Part shown: piece by piece, positions 1 through 7,984 of the stretch
How positions within the stretch are numbered: position 1 is the first letter of the stretch
Layout of the letters: the number at the start of each line of letters is the position of its first letter
From: Mycobacterium sp. 050128
GTDB taxonomy: Bacteria > Actinomycetota > Actinomycetes > Mycobacteriales > Mycobacteriaceae
NCBI RefSeq assembly: GCF_036409155.1
Contig: NZ_JAZGLW010000001.1
Location: 2,604,001 to 2,668,000 of the forward strand
Reading direction: 5' to 3'
DNA length: 64,000 nucleotides
Notes under the pieces: model-generated
Database searches by the model: none
The model's input: the letters and a program-made list of their open reading frames with translations, nothing else
Told to the model about the DNA's origin: nothing
Translations under genes and position numbers: made by a program

Positions 1-695
1 TCGGTCAGCCAGCGGCGTGCGGCGGTCGCGTTGGTGAGCGTTTCCAGCGTCGAGAACGTCTTGGACGCGACGATGAAAAGGGTTGTCGCGGGGTCTAAAT
101 CGGCAAGCTTTGCGACCAGGTCCGCGGGGTCGACGTTGGAGACAAAACGTGCCGAAATTCCGGCGTCCACGTAATGGCGCAATGCCTGATACACCATCAC
201 CGGACCCAGATCCGAACCGCCGATGCCGATGTTGACGACGGTGCGAATTCGCTCCCCGGTGGCGCCGGTCCATTCGCCGCTGCGCAGACGATCGGTGAAA
301 TCGCCCATCGCATCGAGCACGCTGTGGACGTCCTCGACGACATTTTGGCCGTCGACAACCAGCTCGCTATCCCGGGGCAGCCGTAGCGCGGTGTGCAGAA
401 CCGCGCGATCCTCCGAGGTGTTGATGTGCACGCCCGAGAACATTTGATCCCGGCGCTCTTCGAGATTGGCAGCGCGCGCCAGGTCGACCAGCAGCCGCAG
501 CGTCTCACGGGTGACGCGGTGCTTGCTGTAGTCGATGTAGAGGTCGCCGACCGTCACCGCCAGATCGCGACCGCGATCGGGGTCGTCGTCGAAGATTTGG
601 CGCAGGTGGGTTTCACCGATTTGCTCGTGATGCCTACGCAGGGCGTCCCACGCCGGCGTGGCGGTGATGTCGGGGATGGTGAGCACGGAGGTCAT
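1..695 (-). CDS. pgi: Glucose-6-phosphate isomerase, N-terminal part (cut by window edge)
   Basis: Interconverts glucose-6-phosphate and fructose-6-phosphate in glycolysis and gluconeogenesis (cytoplasm). Read on the minus strand from ATG at 695, the protein begins [19 protein letters not shown] and contains the family segments [19 protein letters not shown] and [17 protein letters not shown], which form part of the sugar-phosphate site. About 231 residues lie inside the window; the family is about 550 long, so the C-terminal half lies beyond position 1. It is the second gene of a leftward pair behind the chorismate mutase gene, with a 109-bp gap that holds a terminator-like hairpin, so it probably has its own promoter. 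Identity is certain from these segments. Confidence 0.97.
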   Translation of the reverse strand, partial: MTSVLTIPDITATPAWDALRRHHEQIGETHLRQIFDDDPDRGRDLAVTVGDLYIDYSKHRVTRETLRLLVDLARAANLEERRDQMFSGVHINTSEDRAVLHTALRLPRDSELVVDGQNVVEDVHSVLDAMGDFTDRLRSGEWTGATGERIRTVVNIGIGGSDLGPVMVYQALRHYVDAGISARFVSNVDPADLVAKLADLDPATTLFIVASKTFSTLETLTNATAARRWLT

Positions 696-783
696 GGTTC
701 GACCCTAGTGCGCGGTTACGGGCCACAGCCACCGCTAGCGGGCAGCACAATTCGCCGCGGGAATACAGAAATTCGCGGTAAAT

Positions 784-803
784 AATCCTCGGTATCGAGG
801 ATT
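784..803 (-). terminator. Hairpin just after the chorismate mutase stop
   Basis: AATCCTCG and CGAGGATT form a perfect 8-bp stem closing a GTAT tetraloop. It starts 1 base after the stop codon of the leftward chorismate mutase gene and is followed on that strand by ATTATTT. Position and shape suit a weak intrinsic terminator or a 3'-end stabiliser separating it from pgi. Confidence 0.6.
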
Positions 804-804
804 G

Positions 805-1077
805 TCAGTGGCCGAGCCGGCCCCGGCCCAGGCGCAGCAGCAGCATCGCCAAGTCCTTGCCCTCCGGGCCGAGCTCGCTGTAACGCTGGATGACCTTCAT
901 TTCACGGCTGTGAACCAGGCGCGTCCCCCCGGACGCCATCCTGGCGCGGCCGATCTCCCGCGAAACTTCGGCACGTCGTCTGACGGCCGCAAGAATCTCG
1001 GCATCCAGCCGGTCGATCTCAAGGCGCAACTCTTCAATGTTCGCCAACTGTTCAATGTCGATCATCTCGACGCTCAT
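805..1077 (-). CDS. Chorismate mutase, small cytoplasmic AroQ type
   Basis: Rearranges chorismate to prephenate, the first step towards phenylalanine and tyrosine. The 90-residue all-helical protein has the AroQ core LRLEIDRLDAEILAAVRRRA, then the mycobacterial stretch ASGGTRLVHSREMKVIQRYS and a C-terminus LLLRLGRGRLGH like that of M. tuberculosis Rv0948c. No signal peptide is present, so this is the intracellular enzyme, which in M. tuberculosis is activated by binding the shikimate-pathway enzyme DAHP synthase. I chose the ATG at 1077, preceded by a purine-rich stretch; the reading frame stays open upstream to 1203, but that extension looks non-coding. It is divergent from uvrD1. Confidence 0.93.
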   Translation of the reverse strand: MSVEMIDIEQLANIEELRLEIDRLDAEILAAVRRRAEVSREIGRARMASGGTRLVHSREMKVIQRYSELGPEGKDLAMLLLRLGRGRLGH

Positions 1078-1426
1078 CCCTGCTACCCCCGTGTTGTTTT
1101 GTGTTGTTCTTTTCGTCTTGTTCGCTATTGGGCTGGAAAACGTTTCTCGCTCTGGAAAAAGTTCGAGCCCTGAATCCGGAAGCGGACCACAGGGCTCTAG
1201 CAATCGCAGCTAGACCGTGGGCACCGCGGGCCGGTACCCACAGAAAAATCGGCGACGCCACTCAAGGATCGAGAGGCGGCGATGGAGCTGCGTATTGTCC
1301 ATGTAACGAGTGTGCCACACCCGCGGACACCCGGGAGCAAAACGAAAAGTTGATCCCGTTTAGCCCCGCAATGGTGCCGTGGCCTGGGCACATGCCGTCG
1401 GTGGTGGGCGGTAAATTGAGGCGGAC
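1078..1426. other. Divergent intergenic region, chorismate mutase / uvrD1
   Basis: No convincing gene in these 349 bp. It must carry promoters for both flanking genes. I see no LexA-type box (TCGAAC-N4-GTTCGA) in front of uvrD1. The striking content is the run of three hairpins at 1165-1241, listed separately. Confidence 0.7.
1165..1241. ncRNA. Candidate structured RNA: three consecutive hairpins
   Basis: Three stems follow one another. (1) GAGCCCTG (1165-1172) pairs perfectly with CAGGGCTC (1190-1197), with an inner TCCG/CGGA stem on a 4-nt loop. (2) CTAGC (1197-1201) pairs with GCTAG (1209-1213) around a 7-nt loop. (3) GTGGGCACCG (1217-1226) pairs with CGGTACCCAC (1232-1241), 9 of 10 pairs, 5-nt loop, followed on the plus strand by AGAAAAATC. 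Either strand could be the RNA: the uvrD1 leader (plus) or the chorismate mutase leader (minus). I recognise no known riboswitch or tRNA; the 7-nt loop lacks the conserved T of an anticodon loop. Confidence 0.4.
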
Positions 1427-3766
1427 ATGACTGTGCACGCAACCGATGCCAAGCTCGCCGCCGAGATAGACCAGCTGCTCGACGGACTCAATCCGCAACA
1501 ACGCCAGGCCGTCGTACACGAGGGCTCGCCACTGCTGATCGTGGCGGGCGCGGGCTCCGGGAAGACCGCGGTGCTGACGCGTCGCGTGGCCTACCTGATC
1601 GCCGCACGCGGCGTCGGGGTCGGCCAGATCCTCGCGATTACCTTCACCAACAAAGCCGCCGCTGAGATGCGTGAACGGGTGGTGCGGCTGGTTGGGAATC
1701 GCGCCCGCGCGATGTGGGTGTCCACCTTTCATTCGACGTGCGTTCGCATCCTGCGCAACCAGGCCTCCCTGATCAAGGGCCTCAATTCCAACTTCTCGAT
1801 CTACGACGCCGACGACTCGCGACGCCTGCTGCAGATGATCGGGCGCGACATGGGTTTGGACATCAAGCGGTACTCGCCGCGGCTGCTGTCCGTCGCGATC
1901 TCCAACCTGAAGAACGAACTGATCGATCCGGACCAAGCTGTGTCCAACCTCACGGACGGATCCGATGACTTGGCTCACACCGTCGCCTCGGTCTACGCCG
2001 AATACCAACGGCGGCTGCGGTCGGCCAACGCGCTGGACTTCGACGACCTGATCGGCGAGACCGTCGCGGTGCTGCAGACCTTTCCGCAGATCGCCCAGTA
2101 CTACCGCCGTCGGTTCCGGCACGTCCTGGTCGACGAATACCAGGACACCAACCACGCCCAGTACGTCCTGGTGCGGGAATTGGTCGGGCGTGAGGACGCC
2201 AATTCGACCGACGACGCCGTGCCACCCGCGGAGTTATGTGTAGTCGGCGACGCGGATCAGTCGATCTACGCCTTCCGGGGCGCCACCATTCGCAATATCG
2301 AGGAGTTTGAACGCGACTACCCCGACGCCACCACCATTCTGCTGGAGCAGAATTACCGCTCGACACAGAACATTCTTTCGGCGGCCAATTCGGTGATCGC
2401 GCGCAACTCCGGGCGCCGGGAGAAGCGGCTGTGGACCGACGCCGGCGAAGGGGAGTTGATCGTCGGCTATGTCGCCGACAATGAGCACGACGAGGCCAGG
2501 TTCGTTGCTCAAGAAATTGACGCGCTCGCCGAGCAGGGCGAAATTACCTATAACGATGTAGCCGTCTTCTACCGCACCAACAATTCGTCGCGGTCGTTGG
2601 AGGAGGTGTTCATCCGCGCCGGCATCCCGTACAAGGTTGTCGGGGGAGTGCGGTTCTACGAGCGCAAGGAAATCCGCGACATCGTCGCCTACCTGCGGGT
2701 GCTGGACAACCCCGGCGATGCGGTCAGCATGCGGCGCATCCTCAACACCCCGCGCCGGGGTATCGGCGACCGCGCCGAGGCGTGTGTGGCGGTCTACGCG
2801 GAGAACACCGGCGCCAGCTTCGCCGACGCGTTGGTCGCCGCGGCCGAGGGCAAAGTCCCGATGCTCAATTCCCGTGCGGAGAAGGCGATTTCGGGATTCG
2901 TCGAGTTGCTCGACGAGCTGCGGGGCCACCTCGACGACGACCTCGGCGATCTGGTCGAGGCGGTGCTGGAACGCACCGGATACCGTCGGGAGCTGGAGTC
3001 CTCGACCGATCCGCAGGAGTTGGCCCGGCTGGACAACCTCAACGAACTCGTCAGCGTTGCACACGAATTCAGCATCGACGAGGCCTTAGAAACCGGGGGA
3101 GCCGGCCCGCTCGACGAGGCTCCTGAGGACGAAGACGTGCCCGACACCGGTGTGCTGGCGCAATTCCTGGAACGGGTGTCGCTCGTCGCCGATACCGATG
3201 AGATTCCCGAGCATGCGGCCGGCGTGGTGACGCTGATGACGTTGCACACCGCGAAGGGTCTGGAGTTCCCGGTGGTGTTCGTCACCGGCTGGGAGGACGG
3301 GATGTTCCCGCACATGCGCGCGCTCGACGACCCGACCGAACTGTCCGAGGAACGGCGGCTGGCCTATGTGGGCATCACCCGCGCCCGACAACGGTTGTAT
3401 CTGAGCCGGGCGATCGTCCGCTCCTCCTGGGGGCAGCCGATGCTGAACCCGGAATCGCGTTTCCTGCAAGAGATTCCGCAAGAACTGATGGATTGGCGAC
3501 GCACCGCGCCGGCCCCCTCGTACAGCGCGCCGGTGAGCGGTGCCGGACGGTTCGGCACGCCGCGGGTGGCGCCCACCCGCTCCGGGGCGGGCAAACGGCC
3601 GCTGCTGGTGCTCGAGCCCGGCGATCGCGTGACTCACGACAAGTACGGGCTGGGCCGCGTCGAGGAAGTGTCCGGCGTCGGCGAATCGGCGATGTCGCTG
3701 ATCGACTTCGGCAGCTCCGGGCGGGTCAAGCTGATGCACAACCACGCTCCGGTCAGCAAGCTCTGA
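1427..3766 (+). CDS. uvrD1: ATP-dependent DNA helicase UvrD1/PcrA
   Basis: Superfamily 1A 3'-to-5' helicase in nucleotide excision repair and replication restart; in mycobacteria UvrD1 is stimulated by Ku. The 779-residue protein shows the motifs in order: Walker A GAGSGKT at 41-47, Walker B DEYQD at 236-240, DQSIYAFRG at 277-285, then EQNYRSTQNIL, TAKGLEFPVVF and RRLAYVGITRARQRLYLS. The last 55 residues (GDRVTHDKYGLGRVEEV...) form the tudor-like tail of PcrA/UvrD that contacts RNA polymerase. Length fits the roughly 770-residue family. It stands alone on the plus strand and ends in a hairpin shared with the convergent neighbour. Confidence 0.97.
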   Translation: MTVHATDAKLAAEIDQLLDGLNPQQRQAVVHEGSPLLIVAGAGSGKTAVLTRRVAYLIAARGVGVGQILAITFTNKAAAEMRERVVRLVGNRARAMWVSTFHSTCVRILRNQASLIKGLNSNFSIYDADDSRRLLQMIGRDMGLDIKRYSPRLLSVAISNLKNELIDPDQAVSNLTDGSDDLAHTVASVYAEYQRRLRSANALDFDDLIGETVAVLQTFPQIAQYYRRRFRHVLVDEYQDTNHAQYVLVRELVGREDANSTDDAVPPAELCVVGDADQSIYAFRGATIRNIEEFERDYPDATTILLEQNYRSTQNILSAANSVIARNSGRREKRLWTDAGEGELIVGYVADNEHDEARFVAQEIDALAEQGEITYNDVAVFYRTNNSSRSLEEVFIRAGIPYKVVGGVRFYERKEIRDIVAYLRVLDNPGDAVSMRRILNTPRRGIGDRAEACVAVYAENTGASFADALVAAAEGKVPMLNSRAEKAISGFVELLDELRGHLDDDLGDLVEAVLERTGYRRELESSTDPQELARLDNLNELVSVAHEFSIDEALETGGAGPLDEAPEDEDVPDTGVLAQFLERVSLVADTDEIPEHAAGVVTLMTLHTAKGLEFPVVFVTGWEDGMFPHMRALDDPTELSEERRLAYVGITRARQRLYLSRAIVRSSWGQPMLNPESRFLQEIPQELMDWRRTAPAPSYSAPVSGAGRFGTPRVAPTRSGAGKRPLLVLEPGDRVTHDKYGLGRVEEVSGVGESAMSLIDFGSSGRVKLMHNHAPVSKL

Positions 3767-3767
3767 A

Positions 3768-3841
3768 CCGTTTCGCCGAGCGTGCAGTCATTGCGAAAAA
3801 ATGGCCGCGGTTTCGCCATCAGAGCACGTTCGCCGAAACGG
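3768..3841. terminator. Large inverted repeat between convergent genes
   Basis: An 18-nt arm (3768-3785) starts 1 base after the uvrD1 stop. It is matched 16 of 18 by the reverse complement of 3824-3841, which ends 2 bases before the stop of the opposing membrane-protein gene. The spacer contains GCGAAAAAATGG. It fills the whole intergenic gap, as expected of a two-way terminator, and may belong to a dispersed intergenic repeat family. Confidence 0.6.
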
Positions 3842-3843
3842 AC

Positions 3844-4407
3844 CTACTCCTGCAGCCAGCGTTTGGTCTGTGGGTGCATCGCCAATAGAACGCTGGCGAT
3901 CGGCAGCACCGGGAAGGCGTGCACGATCCAGGCGACGCGGGCGCCCGCGATGAAAACGCCGCCGTAGGTCAGCACCGCGACCACGGCTCCGGTGATGACC
4001 AGGTAGCGGCCCAACGCGCGACGCTGCAGCAGCATGATCACGCCGGTGATGGTGGCGGTCGCGAACACCAGCGCCAGGAAGGCGATCGCGATGCAGAACA
4101 GGCGATCGGTCCGCCACCAGCCGGCGATCAAATCCGTAGCGACCACCGACGTGGCCCAGCCGCTGACGATGCTGACCGCGGCGGCCGCGGCGACCGTCCG
4201 GGGAGTCGGCTCATCGACCGGACGGTCCGGATGGCCACTGGGCGCTGCCGCGCGAACGGCTCCCTGATCGGGTGTAGCTTGGCGCGGCAGGTGCGTGGTC
4301 GGGTTGTCCGGGATCGAGGGCATCGGCCCGCTCGGGGCACGTCGAATGATCCGTGTTCGTGATTCGGCGGGCGGCTCAGTTGATCCGGGGTCGTTCGGCG
4401 CGGTCAC
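3844..4407 (-). CDS. Small membrane protein of unknown function
   Basis: The 187-residue protein has a polar, proline-rich N-terminus (about 1-75) and four hydrophobic segments: TVAAAAAVSIVSGWATSVVA, LFCIAIAFLALVFATATITG, ALGRYLVITGAVVAVLTYGG and VAWIVHAFPVLPIASVLL. It ends in a charged tail (MHPQTKRWLQE). I recognise no named family. I chose the GTG at 4407, which follows the TGA of the M23 peptidase by 1 base, so the two are probably translationally coupled. ATG at 4323 would give a 159-residue alternative that still holds every membrane segment. Sharing an operon with a peptidoglycan hydrolase suggests a cell-envelope role, which is inference. Confidence 0.75.
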   Translation of the reverse strand: MTAPNDPGSTEPPAESRTRIIRRAPSGPMPSIPDNPTTHLPRQATPDQGAVRAAAPSGHPDRPVDEPTPRTVAAAAAVSIVSGWATSVVATDLIAGWWRTDRLFCIAIAFLALVFATATITGVIMLLQRRALGRYLVITGAVVAVLTYGGVFIAGARVAWIVHAFPVLPIASVLLAMHPQTKRWLQE

Positions 4408-4408
4408 C

Positions 4409-5527
4409 TCAACCAGCGTAATTGCCGACGAAAATTCCTCGCTTGGCCAGCCACGGGACCGGGTCGATGCGTTCGGTGCCCCCCTGGAGCACCTCGAAGT
4501 GCAGGTGTGGGCCGGTGGAATTACCCCGGTTGCCCATCGTGGCGATCTGGTCGCCGGCCAGCACGCGCTGGCCGACACTGACCAGGGTGGTGTTGATGTG
4601 GCCGTACAGCGTGACGGTGCCGTCGGCATGGAGCAGCTTGACCCACATGCCGTAGCCGGCGGTCGGGCCGGCGTCGATCACAACGCCGTCGGACACCGCC
4701 ACGATCGGCGTTCCGATCGAGTTGGCCAGGTCGATGCCGGCGTGCAGCACGCCCCAGCGATAGCCGAAGTTCGAGGTGAAGATCCCGTGGGTGGGCATGA
4801 CGTACAGCGGCTGCTGCAGTCGTGCCTCGCGCTGGGCGCGGTCGTTGGCGAAAGCGACGCCCTTGGCGAGCTCCTGGTTGTGCACGGCGTTGGCCGCCGG
4901 CTGGACCGCGATCACCTGGGCGCCGCGGGTCGCGTTGCCGCTCGATCCGCCGGTCAGTGCCGATGCGGTGGCGGTTAGCACCGTCTCGGCCTTGGTGGTT
5001 TCGGCTTGGCTGGTCGCGGTGTGTGCCGCGGCCGCCGCCGCGCCCGCGGCCATCGCCGAGATCAGCACGCGGCCCTTGGTCGCACTGGTCGGCTGCTTGC
5101 GGTGCTGCCCGCTGCGGCGGATACCGCTGACGTCGATGTCGGCCGAGCCGGGGTCTGCGCCGAGCTTGAGGGCGAGCTGGGCGAGGCCTTCGTTCACGGG
5201 AGCAGCGGAGGCCAGGGGGGCGGGGGCCGCCAATCGCAGTGGGGTTAGATCGTCGACCTCATCGAGGTCGTCGAGCTCGGGAGCGAGCAGCACTTGTGCT
5301 TCGTAATCGAACGTCGAGTCGTTGCTGAGGTCCAGCTCGTCGAGCTCACCGGAGTCCGCGAAGTCCAAGTCGTCGAAATCGAAGCCGTCCAACGGCAGGA
5401 TCTCGGTGACTTCGTTCTGGTGGGGTTGCGCCCACTGGTCGCGATGACGGCGACCGGCTCCTGACAACGCAGGAGTACGCGCGAGACGGTGTTGGGACAA
5501 GCTGAAATGTCCTCGTATCGTGACCAT
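4409..5527 (-). CDS. M23-family metallopeptidase (Rv0950c type)
   Basis: Predicted zinc endopeptidase acting on peptidoglycan cross-links outside the membrane. Of 372 residues, the N-terminal 140 are acidic and low-complexity ([19 protein letters not shown]). An alanine-rich hydrophobic stretch near 150-170 ([18 protein letters not shown]) would anchor or export it. The C-terminal M23/LytM domain carries both zinc motifs, HAGIDLA (HxxxD) and HLHF (HxH), within [10 protein letters not shown]...[14 protein letters not shown]. Upstream of the ATG, ACGTTATC occurs twice about 20 bp apart, and a CRP-like site lies 65 bp away. It is divergent from sucC and leads a two-gene unit. Confidence 0.9.
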   Translation of the reverse strand: MVTIRGHFSLSQHRLARTPALSGAGRRHRDQWAQPHQNEVTEILPLDGFDFDDLDFADSGELDELDLSNDSTFDYEAQVLLAPELDDLDEVDDLTPLRLAAPAPLASAAPVNEGLAQLALKLGADPGSADIDVSGIRRSGQHRKQPTSATKGRVLISAMAAGAAAAAAHTATSQAETTKAETVLTATASALTGGSSGNATRGAQVIAVQPAANAVHNQELAKGVAFANDRAQREARLQQPLYVMPTHGIFTSNFGYRWGVLHAGIDLANSIGTPIVAVSDGVVIDAGPTAGYGMWVKLLHADGTVTLYGHINTTLVSVGQRVLAGDQIATMGNRGNSTGPHLHFEVLQGGTERIDPVPWLAKRGIFVGNYAG

Positions 5528-5591
5528 AACGTTATCTGGACTTTAGGACGTTATCCGTTTACCGATCCGACTGGCAACCTCGGAGGCGGAT

Positions 5592-5607
5592 TGTGAACTG
5601 GATCACG
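5592..5607. promoter_or_regulatory. CRP-type binding site between the M23 peptidase and sucC
   Basis: TGTGA-N6-TCACG matches 9 of the 10 conserved bases of the CRP consensus TGTGA-N6-TCACA. It lies 65 bp upstream of the M23 start and about 158 bp upstream of sucC, so it could act on either promoter. Mycobacterial CRP (Rv3676 type) uses this consensus, and I recall the orthologous intergenic region among predicted CRP targets. Confidence 0.6.
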
Positions 5608-5764
5608 TTTGAGCACTCCCGGCGTGTCGTGACCTGTGCCACATGGGTGGATGCGGCGGTAGCGGCCATCTTGAGTGTGGATACAGTTCCACCGTGCGAG
5701 TTGCCGATTCCGGCACCGCCGAGCTGTAGGCCTTGCAATTAACTCGAGCGAAGACAGTGAGTTC

Positions 5765-6928
5765 ATGGACCTTTTCGAGTATCAAGCGAAAGAACTGTTC
5801 GTAAAGCACAACGTACCTACTACGCCCGGTCGTGTAACCGACACCGCCGAGGGTGCGAAGGAAATCGCGACCGAGGTCGGCGCGCCGGTGATGGTTAAGG
5901 CGCAGGTCAAGGTCGGTGGCCGCGGCAAGGCGGGCGGCGTGAAATTCGCCGCGACACCCGACGACGCGTACGAGCACGCCAAGAACATCCTCGGCCTGGA
6001 CATCAAGGGCCACATCGTGAAGAAGCTGCTGGTCGCCGAGGCCAGCGACATCGCCGAGGAGTACTACATCTCGTTCCTGCTCGACCGCGCCAACCGCACC
6101 TACCTGGCGATGTGCTCGGTCGAGGGCGGTATGGAGATCGAAGAAGTCGCCGCCACCAAGCCCGAGCGGCTGGCCAAGGTGCCGGTGGACGCCGTGACCG
6201 GTGTCGACCTGGCGACCGCCCGGTCCATCGCCGAGCGGGGACACCTGCCGGCCGAGGTGCTCGACGCCGCGGCGAACACCATCTCCAAGCTGTGGGAGCT
6301 GTTCGTCGCCGAGGACGCCACGCTGGTTGAGGTCAACCCGCTGGTGCGCACGCCCGACGACCAAATCCTCGCCCTGGACGGCAAGGTCACCCTCGACGCC
6401 AACGCCGACTTCCGCCAGCCCGGCCACGCCGAGTTCGAGGACCGCGACGCGACCGACCCGCTGGAGCTCAAGGCCAAGGAGCACGACCTCAACTACGTCA
6501 AGCTCGATGGCGCCGTCGGCATCATCGGTAACGGCGCGGGTCTGGTGATGTCGACGCTCGACGTCGTCGCCTACGCCGGGGAGAAGCACGGTGGGGTCAA
6601 GCCCGCCAACTTCCTCGACATCGGTGGTGGCGCCTCGGCCGAAGTGATGGCCGCGGGTCTCGACGTCATCCTGAACGACAAGCAGGTCAAGAGCGTGTTC
6701 GTCAACGTTTTCGGCGGCATCACGTCCTGCGACGCCGTCGCCAACGGCATCGTGACCGCGCTGAACATGCTCGGCGACGAGGCCAACAAGCCGCTCGTGG
6801 TCCGGCTCGACGGCAACAACGTCGACGAAGGCCGCCAGATTCTGGCGAAAGCCAACCATCCGCTGGTGATCCAGGCCGAGACCATGGACGCCGGTGCCGA
6901 CAAAGCCGCCGAGCTGGCGAATAAGTAA
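5765..6928 (+). CDS. sucC: Succinyl-CoA synthetase (ADP-forming) beta subunit
   Basis: ATP-grasp subunit of the TCA-cycle enzyme that makes succinate and ATP from succinyl-CoA. I chose the ATG at 5765 ([18 protein letters not shown]), the universal start of the family, giving 387 residues, the usual length. The frame stays open further upstream without sense. Landmarks are [20 protein letters not shown] (ATP-grasp lysine region), LVEVNPLV (magnesium site) and [14 protein letters not shown] sequence read here as [16 protein letters not shown] (contact with the alpha-subunit phosphohistidine). The upstream 237 bp is shared with the divergent M23 gene and holds the CRP-like site. sucD follows after 12 bp. 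Confidence 0.98.
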   Translation: MDLFEYQAKELFVKHNVPTTPGRVTDTAEGAKEIATEVGAPVMVKAQVKVGGRGKAGGVKFAATPDDAYEHAKNILGLDIKGHIVKKLLVAEASDIAEEYYISFLLDRANRTYLAMCSVEGGMEIEEVAATKPERLAKVPVDAVTGVDLATARSIAERGHLPAEVLDAAANTISKLWELFVAEDATLVEVNPLVRTPDDQILALDGKVTLDANADFRQPGHAEFEDRDATDPLELKAKEHDLNYVKLDGAVGIIGNGAGLVMSTLDVVAYAGEKHGGVKPANFLDIGGGASAEVMAAGLDVILNDKQVKSVFVNVFGGITSCDAVANGIVTALNMLGDEANKPLVVRLDGNNVDEGRQILAKANHPLVIQAETMDAGADKAAELANK

Positions 6929-6940
6929 GGGAGCCAAGCA

Positions 6941-7843
6941 ATGTCGATCTTCCTGAACAGGGACTCCAAGGTCATCGTCCAGGGCATCACCGGCGGTGAG
7001 GGCACCAAGCACACCGCCCTGATGCTGAAGGCCGGCACTGCGGTGGTCGGTGGCGTCAACGCCCGTAAGGCCGGCACCACCGTGTCGCACGTCGACGCGA
7101 AAGGCAAGGACGTCGAACTTCCGGTGTTCGCCGGCGTCGCGGAGGCGATGAAGGAGACCGGCGCCAACGTGTCGGTCGTCTTCGTGCCGCCGAAGTTCGC
7201 CAAGGACGCCATCATCGAAGCCATCGACGCCGAGATTCCGCTGCTGGTGGTCATCACCGAGGGAATTCCGGTGCAGGACAGCGCATATGCGTGGGCCTAC
7301 AACGTCCACAAGGGGCAGAAGACGCGGATCATCGGCCCGAACTGCCCCGGCATCATCACTCCGGGTGAGGCGCTGGCCGGCATCACCCCCGCCAACATCA
7401 GCGGCCCCGGCCCCGTCGGGCTGGTGTCGAAGTCCGGCACGCTGACCTACCAGATGATGTACGAGCTGCGCGATTTCGGCTTCTCGACGTCGATCGGTAT
7501 CGGTGGAGACCCGGTGATCGGCACCACCCACATCGATGCCATCGAGGCCTTCGAGAAGGACCCCGACACCAAGGTCATCGTGATGATCGGCGAGATCGGC
7601 GGTGACGCCGAGGAGCGGGCGGCCGACTACATCAAGGCCAACGTGTCCAAGCCGGTCGTCGGCTACGTCGCGGGATTCACTGCGCCGGAAGGCAAGACGA
7701 TGGGCCACGCGGGCGCGATCGTGTCCGGCTCGTCGGGCACGGCGGCCGCCAAGAAGGAAGCCTTGGAGGCCGCGGGGGTCAAGGTGGGCAAGACGCCGTC
7801 GGAGACCGCGGCGCTCGCCCGGGAGATCCTGCAGAACCTCTAG
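6941..7843 (+). CDS. sucD: Succinyl-CoA synthetase alpha subunit
   Basis: CoA-binding subunit that carries the phosphohistidine intermediate. The 300-residue protein starts [18 protein letters not shown], with the CoA-binding Rossmann glycines [13 protein letters not shown], the segment [13 protein letters not shown], and the catalytic His256 in [18 protein letters not shown] at 6926-6932 is a good ribosome site overlapping the sucC stop, so the pair is translated as one operon. Downstream, 141 bp carry GGGGCCCC-rich sequence without an obvious gene. Confidence 0.98.
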   Translation: MSIFLNRDSKVIVQGITGGEGTKHTALMLKAGTAVVGGVNARKAGTTVSHVDAKGKDVELPVFAGVAEAMKETGANVSVVFVPPKFAKDAIIEAIDAEIPLLVVITEGIPVQDSAYAWAYNVHKGQKTRIIGPNCPGIITPGEALAGITPANISGPGPVGLVSKSGTLTYQMMYELRDFGFSTSIGIGGDPVIGTTHIDAIEAFEKDPDTKVIVMIGEIGGDAEERAADYIKANVSKPVVGYVAGFTAPEGKTMGHAGAIVSGSSGTAAAKKEALEAAGVKVGKTPSETAALAREILQNL

Positions 7844-7984
7844 CTTCTCCGAGACTGTCCCCTACCTCCGGTGGGGCCCCGGTCAGGCCGCGATTTCAGG
7901 AGAATCCGCGGGCTGGCCGCAGTTTCGTTTTGGTCCCAGGCATCGGTTAGCCTGTCGAACTAACAGTTGCCAGGAGGTTTTGTC

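Noticed and set aside
1197..1213. 5-bp stem with a 7-nt loop (CTAGC/GCTAG), considered as an anticodon arm of a tRNA
   Set aside because: The loop lacks T at position 33 on either strand, and no acceptor or T arm surrounds it.
5603..7708. A 701-codon open frame on the minus strand across sucC and sucD
   Set aside because: It is the antisense of two certain genes in GC-rich DNA, with biased residues (His, Gly, Val, Asp repeats) and no recognisable domain or ribosome site.
7946..7964. GTTAG-N9-CTAAC before the thiolase-like gene, considered as a KstR or TetR operator
   Set aside because: It does not satisfy TnnAACnnGTTnnA, and 5-bp arms alone are weak evidence.
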